Below are positions 18,426-25,163 of a stretch of DNA of 64,000 bases, one piece after another. The stretch covers positions 124,001 to 188,000 of the forward strand of contig NZ_BMEL01000005.1 in NCBI RefSeq assembly GCF_014636475.1. Direction: 5' to 3'. The stretch is from Halobacillus andaensis. Its GTDB lineage: Bacteria; Bacillota; Bacilli; Bacillales; Halobacillaceae. The position numbers were made by a program, and so were the translations under genes. The stretch's first letter is position 1. Each line of letters begins with the position of its first letter. The notes below the pieces were generated by a model, which saw nothing but the letters and a program-made list of their open reading frames with translations, was not told the DNA's origin and ran no database searches.

Positions 18426-18429
18426 ATCT

Positions 18430-18876
18430 ATGGCTTTTGATTATTCGATTGACTTTGATAACACCGATTTTCGAGCACATCCGGAAAAGTATCGTGCGGG
18501 TCGTGGAGAGCAAGGTGTTTTAATGGTGGAACCGTACAAAAGTGAAATTCTGCCGCATTGGCGGTTTAAAACACCAGACATCGCAAAAAATTCATCTCAT
18601 AAAATTTATCAAATGTTTCTTGATTATAAAGAGCAGGATGACTTTGTTGGTATGGATATGTCGAGGAAATTTCTGCAAATGGGTTATACAAGGGCACGAA
18701 GGTATGCCAATTATAAAGGCGGCAAAAAATATAATAAAGATGGAGAAGTCAATGAACGACAGATCGATAAAGAAAAAGCTGAGTCTGCTGCTATATTCGA
18801 AGGGAAGTGGATAAAAGCACGTGAAGACGAGGATTATTTAAAGTTAAAAAAAGAACATCAAAAAAAGTATGGATAG
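18430..18876 (+). CDS. DUF4385 family protein
   Basis: Protein of about 148 aa and unknown function. Start taken at the ATG preceded by GGGGAG. A longer frame runs back into glsA. Conserved family features visible: FDYSIDF start, RAHPEKYRAGRGEQGVL, WRFKTPDIA, MDMSRKFLQMGYTRARRYAN and a Lys-rich end. Soluble, basic, no signal or membrane segment. Tight spacing behind glsA suggests co-transcription. Some family members occur beside DNA-modifying genes elsewhere, but no role is established here. Confidence 0.8.
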   Translation: MAFDYSIDFDNTDFRAHPEKYRAGRGEQGVLMVEPYKSEILPHWRFKTPDIAKNSSHKIYQMFLDYKEQDDFVGMDMSRKFLQMGYTRARRYANYKGGKKYNKDGEVNERQIDKEKAESAAIFEGKWIKAREDEDYLKLKKEHQKKYG

Positions 18877-18993
18877 TAAAAATCTATCTATGTAAGCTCA
18901 GCTTGTAGTGAAAAGTTCCCTGGTGAAATTAAACAATGGGCCAGCTTTTTCTCAATTCAAGGCCGCTATCGGTCACGGCACAGGCATAATGTG

Positions 18994-19057
18994 AAGATCC
19001 TCCTTGAGTTTATGATCGTGTTTAATCAGCTGCATCATAACGGAGGATCTTTTTTTG
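18994..19057 (+). terminator. Terminator for glsA-DUF4385
   Basis: Stem AGATCCTCC / GGAGGATCT with an inner TTTATGAT / GCATCATAA pairing and seven Ts. It is about 120 nt past the DUF4385 stop. Confidence 0.65.
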
Positions 19058-19061
19058 TGCA

Positions 19062-19200
19062 AACACCCATTCCTTTTTCACAGGAATGGCTCCTGCGGAA
19101 CAGGCTGACAGGGAAGCCCCCGCAGGTCACATACCGAGGAGACTTTACCTTCATACTCCGGGGAAAGCAACTCTTTTTCGACCCCTTTTCTAAAAACAAA
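19062..19200. repeat. Intergenic element with GCTCCTGCGG core, single copy
   Basis: Contains GCTCCTGCGGAACAGGCTG and, inverted, CCCCCGCAGGTCACATACCG, then CTCCGGGGAAAG. It shares the core and the GGAAAGC end motif with families A-D, but I cannot place it in one of them. It occupies the gap between the convergent DUF4385 and reductase genes. Confidence 0.45.
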
Positions 19201-19234
19201 ATGACGGATACTAGTACCCATGTATTTCTGGGCA

Positions 19235-20215
19235 CTAGGAATGCTTGTAAATCACTGTGCTATAGACTTGAGATTTTGCTTTAGGATCAATCGCCTGCTT
19301 AGCACTGTTTACCGCTGTCATCGCTTCTGAAAATCCTGAAGCAATCAACATCGTCTTATGAGGATAGATCGCAGCATCTCCCGCTGCAAAAATTCCATCA
19401 ATATTCGTGCTCATATCTTCCCCTACGGGTATGCGGCCTTTCTCAGTCGTTATCCCCCACTTCTCGTATTTACCCTTCTCGATTTTCAACCCTTGGTACA
19501 CCAGCAGGTCGTTTACCTCCAGCCGCTTTCCTGAATCTAAGACTAGCTCCGACAATTTATTATCCGATCCTTTCATTTCAACTGCGTTCGTTTCTCTATA
19601 AACATTTACAGTCGAAGCTTCTAATTTATCGATATCATGTTCATATACGGCTTTAAATTCAGTTCCATGGTTAATTAAGTAGACTTCTGCAGCCACCCCT
19701 TCGAGGGCTAAGGCCCAGTCCACTCCTACTCGGCTATCTGATAAAACAGCTGCTTTTTTGCCTTCATACTGCTTGATTTTTTGAATGGTGCAATGAATGT
19801 TACTTTGGTACAAATTGCTTCCTGGAAGTTGTATTGGCTCCATATCAAATGTTCCCAAGCCAGAAGCTATAATGATGGTCTTCGAATAGTGTCGCCCTCC
19901 ACACCCAGAAGTTAATAAAAAACTTCCATCATCTAATTTTTCGATCGAGGAGATTTTTTCTCTCGTAACAATAGTTGGTTCGACACTAAGAGCTTGCTTT
20001 TCTACATTCGAAACCAATTCTTCCCCACTAACCCCCGGAAAGCCGCCTACGTCATAAATCTTTTTCTCTGGATAAAAGAAGGAAACTTTTCCTCCCAGAC
20101 CAGGTTGATATTCAATTACTTTCGTCTTCATATCACGCATACCAGCATAAAAAGCGGTATATAACCCTGTGGTTCCGCCCCCTATAATCGTGAGGTCAAA
20201 TTGTTCATCATTCAT
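19235..20215 (-). CDS. Ferredoxin/flavodoxin-NADP+ reductase-like flavoprotein (YumC type)
   Basis: FAD- and NADPH-binding oxidoreductase of 326 aa, thioredoxin-reductase fold without the CxxC disulfide. The FAD motif GGGTTGLYTAFYAG is at residue 12, followed by LGGKVSFFYPEKKIYDVGGFPG (quoted in part) typical of YumC-type reductases; a second dinucleotide region is near 150, and FAAGDAA near 285. It is the last gene of the Fur-controlled siderophore permease operon (12-nt gap), so it may reduce the imported ferric siderophore directly or through a ferredoxin. That role is inferred from position. Confidence 0.85.
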   Translation of the reverse strand: MNDEQFDLTIIGGGTTGLYTAFYAGMRDMKTKVIEYQPGLGGKVSFFYPEKKIYDVGGFPGVSGEELVSNVEKQALSVEPTIVTREKISSIEKLDDGSFLLTSGCGGRHYSKTIIIASGLGTFDMEPIQLPGSNLYQSNIHCTIQKIKQYEGKKAAVLSDSRVGVDWALALEGVAAEVYLINHGTEFKAVYEHDIDKLEASTVNVYRETNAVEMKGSDNKLSELVLDSGKRLEVNDLLVYQGLKIEKGKYEKWGITTEKGRIPVGEDMSTNIDGIFAAGDAAIYPHKTMLIASGFSEAMTAVNSAKQAIDPKAKSQVYSTVIYKHS

Positions 20216-20227
20216 TGTTTCCTCTCC

Positions 20228-21238
20228 TTACCTCGTTTTCATTAACAAGTAAATGAAATATGGTGTACTGACAATAGTTACAACAATCCCAACCGGAATT
20301 TCTGAGGGGGCAATTAAATTGCTTCCCATTATATCAGCCGCTTGCAAAATCGCCGCCCCGAGTAAAGCTGAGACCGGAAGCATTCGTTCATGTCTCGGTC
20401 CAACTATTCTTCTAGCCATATGAGGCGCGACCAATCCTAAAAAGGCAATTCCTCCTGCAGCTGCTACAGACAGTCCTGCTAAGCTGACAGCTAGCAGGAG
20501 TAAAATAATACGCTCCTTTTCAACAGGAGCCCCGAGCCCCTTAGCCAAGTCATCACCTAATGTTAATACATTTAAAGGTGACGCTTTATACAAGCTATAT
20601 ACGATTAAAAGAAAAATCCAAGGAGCTGTGGCCCCGACAAAGTTCCAATTTGCACTCCAAATATCTCCCGACAACCAAACCATAGCCTGCATAAAATCCT
20701 GCGGGTTCATTTGGACTTGAAAGAGAATGAGAGCAGCACTAAATCCAGCGTTCACACCAATGCCTACTAATATTAAACGAATCGGTTCAATGCCTCGTTC
20801 CCATGCCAATGCGTAGACAATCAGTGCAGCTAAAAAAGCCCCAACTAATGCAAATAAGGGAAGAATGTAAATGCTCCACCCGCTAAGAGAACCCATAGAT
20901 GACTGGAAAAAGAAAATATATAATACGACAACAAAGCCAGCCCCTGTGTTAATCCCCAAAATCCCTGGCTCGGCTAAATCATTTTGAGTTACTCCTTGTA
21001 AAATGGCCCCCGAAACACTGAGCGCCATTCCAACTAATAAAGCAATAACAATTCCAGGAAGGCGAAACTGAAACAAGACAAGTTCTTGGCGTGAGTCACC
21101 TTCGCCTAGAAAAGTACGAAATACTTCAGAAGGACTTATTTGTATAGCTCCTAAATTTAAGCTCAAAAGAAAGAGAGACACATTTAAAATCAACAGCCCA
21201 ATCATCCATAATGCAAAGTGAGTGCGTCCTTGTTCCAT
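20228..21238 (-). CDS. Iron-siderophore ABC permease, FecCD family (second)
   Basis: Membrane subunit of the ferric-siderophore importer. 336 aa, about ten hydrophobic helices, with FecCD motifs SGAILQGVTQNDLAEPGILG and AAAGGIAFLGLVAPHMAR. Its start overlaps the end of the preceding permease gene by 1 nt (shared base), so translation is coupled. Most like the YfhA/FeuC class of Bacillus, which pair with a similar second permease and a shared ATPase. Confidence 0.92.
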   Translation of the reverse strand: MEQGRTHFALWMIGLLILNVSLFLLSLNLGAIQISPSEVFRTFLGEGDSRQELVLFQFRLPGIVIALLVGMALSVSGAILQGVTQNDLAEPGILGINTGAGFVVVLYIFFFQSSMGSLSGWSIYILPLFALVGAFLAALIVYALAWERGIEPIRLILVGIGVNAGFSAALILFQVQMNPQDFMQAMVWLSGDIWSANWNFVGATAPWIFLLIVYSLYKASPLNVLTLGDDLAKGLGAPVEKERIILLLLAVSLAGLSVAAAGGIAFLGLVAPHMARRIVGPRHERMLPVSALLGAAILQAADIMGSNLIAPSEIPVGIVVTIVSTPYFIYLLMKTR

Positions 21239-22278
21239 TACATGCTCCCCCTTTGTCCGCGCGCTAAATAAAGAAAGAAGGGAACACCAATAAAGGCTGT
21301 AATTGCACCAACAGGAGTCTCGTAAGGCGCATTCACAAGCCGCGCTCCAGTATCAGCGACCACAAGAAGCCATCCACCAAGAATAGCCGATACCGGTATG
21401 ATTAACCGGTAATCTGAACCAATTAGAAAACGAGTAATGTGAGGAATAACTAATCCAATAAACCCTACGGTCCCCGCAACAGAAACAGCCGCTCCTGATA
21501 GTAAAAAAACAACAATAACTCCTAGAGATTTAATCAACATCGTATTTTGGCCTAACCCTTTAGATATGTCTTCACCGAGGCTAAGGACGGTCATCGATTT
21601 AGAAATCGCAACAGCGAGTATCATCCCCACAACTCCAGCTATTACAAGCACTTTCACAGAGGTCCAGCTCGTATTTGCCAATCCGCCTGCGTACCAAAAG
21701 CTCATTTGCTTTGCTACTTGAAAGTGGAGAGAAATCGCAGTGGATAATGAGCTAAGCATTCCTCCTATGGCAACTCCAGCAAGGGCCAATTTTACCGGGG
21801 TTAATCCCCCACTTGAAAAAGAACCGACCGCAATGACTAATAGCACTGCCATTCCTGCTCCAATAAAGGAAGCAATCATCATCCCAACATTGGATATTTC
21901 TGGGAAAAACACAAGGGCCACAATAAGAGAAAAAGCAGCTCCGTGAGTTACACCCATTACAGAAGGAGAAGCAAGTGGATTTCTCGTCAACCCCTGCATT
22001 ACCGCACCTGATACCGCTAAAAACCCTCCAACTAATGCTGCACCTACTGCTCTTGGAAGTCTCAGCTCTTGAATTACCTGGTGATTTGTATTTAATGGAT
22101 CAAAAGCTACAACAGCATTCCATACAGTTGAAATATCAATATCTGCTGCACCAAGGGCAACTGACCACCCCAACGAAACGATCAAACCGACAATCGCTAA
22201 AAAAAGGACGATAGCGGCTCGTCCCATCCGTTTCGGCTGACCCTCTTTATATTCTTCATTTACGTCACCCAATGTCAC
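21238..22278 (-). CDS. Iron-siderophore ABC permease, FecCD family (first)
   Basis: Partner permease, 346 aa, about nine to ten helices, motifs SGAVMQGLTRNPLASPSVMG and VAGTVGFIGLVIPHITR. First gene of the minus-strand operon, which has a Fur box 48 nt upstream. It is divergent from the binding-protein gene. No FecE-type ATPase is encoded here. Bacilli commonly use one shared ATPase (YusV/FhuC type) for several such systems, and the same is implied. Confidence 0.92.
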   Translation of the reverse strand: MTLGDVNEEYKEGQPKRMGRAAIVLFLAIVGLIVSLGWSVALGAADIDISTVWNAVVAFDPLNTNHQVIQELRLPRAVGAALVGGFLAVSGAVMQGLTRNPLASPSVMGVTHGAAFSLIVALVFFPEISNVGMMIASFIGAGMAVLLVIAVGSFSSGGLTPVKLALAGVAIGGMLSSLSTAISLHFQVAKQMSFWYAGGLANTSWTSVKVLVIAGVVGMILAVAISKSMTVLSLGEDISKGLGQNTMLIKSLGVIVVFLLSGAAVSVAGTVGFIGLVIPHITRFLIGSDYRLIIPVSAILGGWLLVVADTGARLVNAPYETPVGAITAFIGVPFFLYLARGQRGSM

Positions 22279-22325
22279 TCAACCCTTCTTGCACCCTCTT
22301 GCGATTAAACGTGTATATTTTAAAT

Positions 22326-22340
22326 TGAGAATGATTATCA
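22326..22340. promoter_or_regulatory. Fur box for the permease operon
   Basis: TGAGAATGATTATCA matches the 7-1-7 Fur inverted repeat (TGATAAT-N-ATTATCA) with one substitution. It lies between the divergent genes, nearer the permease start. Confidence 0.75.
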
Positions 22341-22409
22341 CTCACAAGTATATGGGAGTTTAAATAAATGTTCAAGCAAACTTTATAAAATATAAATTGA
22401 CTATTCATA

Positions 22410-22424
22410 TGAAAATGATTATCA
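22410..22424. promoter_or_regulatory. Fur box for the binding-protein gene
   Basis: TGAAAATGATTATCA, one substitution from the 7-1-7 consensus, extended by TTATC. It lies 46 nt upstream of the binding-protein start. Two boxes 70 nt apart give each divergent promoter its own iron control. Confidence 0.8.
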
Positions 22425-22469
22425 TTATCGATAGAAGAATGATTACTTTATCATAGGAGGAAAATCATA

Positions 22470-23402
22470 ATGAGAAACAGCTTTCTTTTTATAACTAGTT
22501 TGTTACTTATACTTAGCTTGGTTGCTTGCAGCAATGACGAGGAAGAATCTAGTGATTCAAATGAAGAGGAAAACGAACGTACCCTCGAGCATGCTTCTGG
22601 CGAAGTTACAATTCCTGAAAACCCGGATCATATTCTTGCTCCTTACTTAGAGGACTCACTCCTTGCCCTTGGAGAAAAACCCGCAGCCCAATGGTCTATT
22701 GGAGAGGATGTCATTGACTACCTTCAACCTCAGCTGGAAGATGTTCCAACCATTGAGTGGGACTTACCTCTAGAAGAAACATTAAATCAAGATCCAGATT
22801 TAATCATCTTCAGTTCCCCTTCATCTATTCAAAACGGATCGTATGAGGATTATGAAAGTATTGCTCCCACTTATGTGTATGAAGACGAAGTCAGCATGGA
22901 CTGGCGTAAACAGCTGACACAAATGGGAGAAATTTTAAATAAACAGGATGAAGCTCAAGATGTCCTTGCAGATTTTGATGACAAAGTCGAAGAAACAAAA
23001 GCAACGATTGATGAGTCTATTGGGGACGAATCAGTAGCTTTTCTGTGGACGATGGGAGAAGAATTCTACATCTTTGAATCTACTCGCTACGGCGCAGAAG
23101 TTTTATATAACGAAGTGGGGCTGACTCAGCCTGAATTTGTAGAAGAGCTAGAGCAGGAGGAGCAGTGGAATCCGATTTCCATGGAAAAGCTAGGCGAGCT
23201 TGACGCCGATCATGTTTTCGTTATTGCAGAGGAAAATGAACCAGGTTTGGAAATTTTAGATGAAAGTTCCGTATGGCAAAGCATTCCTGCTGTAGAAAAC
23301 GACCAAGTCTATACGATGAACGATCCAAGCCATTGGACGATCGATGGTGTACTCGCCCATGAAATGACTCTTGATGCCGTAAAAGATGCCTTAGCCGAGT
23401 AA
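22470..23402 (+). CDS. Iron-siderophore-binding lipoprotein
   Basis: Captures ferric siderophore outside the cell for the divergent permeases. 310 aa, lipobox LVAC (Cys20), then a highly acidic linker and a PBP-like domain with LEHASGEVTIPENP and the YfiY/FeuA-type end (MNDPSHWTIDGVLAHE). Strong AGGAGG. Similar in arrangement to Bacillus YfiY, a schizokinen/arthrobactin-type hydroxamate binder, but the ligand is not certain from sequence. Confidence 0.9.
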   Translation: MRNSFLFITSLLLILSLVACSNDEEESSDSNEEENERTLEHASGEVTIPENPDHILAPYLEDSLLALGEKPAAQWSIGEDVIDYLQPQLEDVPTIEWDLPLEETLNQDPDLIIFSSPSSIQNGSYEDYESIAPTYVYEDEVSMDWRKQLTQMGEILNKQDEAQDVLADFDDKVEETKATIDESIGDESVAFLWTMGEEFYIFESTRYGAEVLYNEVGLTQPEFVEELEQEEQWNPISMEKLGELDADHVFVIAEENEPGLEILDESSVWQSIPAVENDQVYTMNDPSHWTIDGVLAHEMTLDAVKDALAE

Positions 23403-23421
23403 AATTATTAAATGTAAAGAT

Positions 23422-23453
23422 TGCGTAAACTTTGTTAAGTTTACGCATTTTTT
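23422..23453 (+). terminator. Terminator after the siderophore-binding gene
   Basis: Stem TGCGTAAAC / GTTTACGCA with an 8-nt loop followed by six Ts. Confidence 0.8.
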
Positions 23454-23519
23454 ATTGAATTTTATCTCTTACTATCGTATCTTGATATCGAAACACGATA
23501 TCAGGAAGGAGGAGTTTTA

Positions 23520-23843
23520 GTGTTAAGAGATTTTTTCCTGGGGTCTATTAAGATCCACATCTTATACCACGCAGATGTTGAACCCATTTATGGAGCTTTT
23601 CTCATGGAAGAATTGGCCTCACATGGATACAACATCAGCCCCGGCACCTTGTACCCTACTTTAAAAAGCTTGCACGAGAACGGCCTCCTTCACAAATACG
23701 AAGAAACCGTGAACGGCAAAGTACGCAAGTATTACACAATTACCAAGGAAGGCAAACGTGTTCTTGAAGAAGGGAAGCAACAAGTGCGTGAACTCGCACA
23801 AGAAGTATTGCACGATGATTGGAATAGGAGGAATGACACGTGA
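23520..23843 (+). CDS. PadR-family regulator
   Basis: Small winged-helix repressor of 107 aa, GTG start behind GGAAGGAGG. N-terminal winged helix (YGAFLMEELASHGYNISPGTLYPTL, partial quote about residues 24-48) and the usual basic wing GKVRKYYTITKEGKR. Its stop overlaps the chrA start by 4 nt (GTGA), so it is co-translated with the chromate transporter and probably controls it. PadR-ChrA pairs are a known arrangement in bacilli. Confidence 0.88.
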   Translation: MLRDFFLGSIKIHILYHADVEPIYGAFLMEELASHGYNISPGTLYPTLKSLHENGLLHKYEETVNGKVRKYYTITKEGKRVLEEGKQQVRELAQEVLHDDWNRRNDT

Positions 23844-25018
23844 GCAAACCGAAAGGCTCTTTAAAGGAAATCCTATTGGCTTCCACGAAGTTAGGATTTA
23901 CTTCTTTCGGTGGGCCAGTAGCCCACCTAGCTTATTTTAAAGACGAATACATCGACCGCCGAAAGTGGCTGGATGATAAAACGTACGCTGACATTATTGC
24001 ATTATGTCAATTTTTACCTGGACCTGCCAGCAGTCAAGTAGGAATTGCCATTGGTATGCTCCGCGGAGGTTTATTAGGAGGAATTGTATCATGGATCGGT
24101 TTTACCGTCCCTTCGATATTGGTGCTCATCTTCTTCGCCCTTATGTACCAGTCTTACGACCTTAGTGACGCTGGGTTTATCCAAAGCTTAAAAGTAGTAG
24201 CTGCTGCCGTGGTTCTTCATGCGCTTATTGGGTTAGGGAAAAAGTTAACACCTGATCGAACAAGAGTAGGAATCGCAATGGCGGCTGCGTTTATTATGCT
24301 GCTCTTTCCTTCAGCCTGGATGCAAATTGCTGTTATCTTAGCTGCAGGACTTCTAGGATCTAAGCTTTTCGCTAAAATAGCTGATACAAAAGTTGAACCT
24401 TTTCCTGTTACATTTTCTAAGAAAGCAGGAGCCGCTTCCTTGGCAATTTTAGTTAGTCTGCTCGCCTTTCTACCTTTGATTGCACGCGCGACAGACCATA
24501 TGCTTGTTCAACTATTTGATACCTTCTTCCGTGTTGGCTCACTCGTGTTCGGAGGCGGACACGTTGTTTTACCGATGATTGAAAGAGAAGTTGTGCCTAC
24601 TGGATGGATCGACTCTGGCGAATTTCTTGCTGGATACGGGATGGCTCAGGCTGTACCTGGACCTCTCTTCACGTTTGCCAGCTATTTAGGAACAATGATT
24701 GAAGGAGTCACGGGGGCAGTTGTTGCTACAATCGGAATTTTCCTCCCTTCATTCTTATTTCTAATTGCGGCTTTGCCTTTCCTAAATGAACTGAGAAAAC
24801 GTTCGAAGTTCCAAGGGGTACTAATGGGTGTGAATGCGAGCGTAGTCGGAATTCTTTTAGCTGCATTCTATGATCCTGTCATCACAAGTTCCATTACAAG
24901 TAATGCAGACTTTGCGTTAGCCGCTATTCTATTTGCCTGCTTGCATTTCTTTAAAGTACCCGCTTGGGCGATTGTTCTGATCGGTGTGGGTGCAGGCTTC
25001 CTTATAAATTTGATATGA
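23840..25018 (+). CDS. chrA: Chromate transporter ChrA (two CHR domains)
   Basis: Membrane exporter for chromate of 392 aa, long-chain type: two homologous CHR halves (each with FTSFGGPVAHLAYF- or FGGGHVVLPMIE-like starts and PGP motifs, near residues 17-55 and 232-272), around ten to twelve membrane helices. GTG start overlapping the PadR stop. Confers chromate resistance in characterised relatives. Here it joins the arsenic genes as a second metal-oxyanion defence. Confidence 0.92.
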   Translation: MSKPKGSLKEILLASTKLGFTSFGGPVAHLAYFKDEYIDRRKWLDDKTYADIIALCQFLPGPASSQVGIAIGMLRGGLLGGIVSWIGFTVPSILVLIFFALMYQSYDLSDAGFIQSLKVVAAAVVLHALIGLGKKLTPDRTRVGIAMAAAFIMLLFPSAWMQIAVILAAGLLGSKLFAKIADTKVEPFPVTFSKKAGAASLAILVSLLAFLPLIARATDHMLVQLFDTFFRVGSLVFGGGHVVLPMIEREVVPTGWIDSGEFLAGYGMAQAVPGPLFTFASYLGTMIEGVTGAVVATIGIFLPSFLFLIAALPFLNELRKRSKFQGVLMGVNASVVGILLAAFYDPVITSSITSNADFALAAILFACLHFFKVPAWAIVLIGVGAGFLINLI

Positions 25019-25030
25019 TAGAACTAATTG

Positions 25031-25069
25031 TGAGCATGAAATCTAACGTTTCATGCTCAATTTTTGTTT
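25031..25069 (+). terminator. Terminator after chrA
   Basis: Stem TGAGCATGAAA / TTTCATGCTCA with a 7-nt loop and a trailing ATTTTTGTTTT. Confidence 0.8.
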
Positions 25070-25163
25070 TCCTTGTCGATAATAGAGGTAAATACTTATC
25101 AAATAGATGAAGCATGAAAGGAGTTCGTTGCGATATAAATCTACAGTTTTTGGGGGAATGGTT

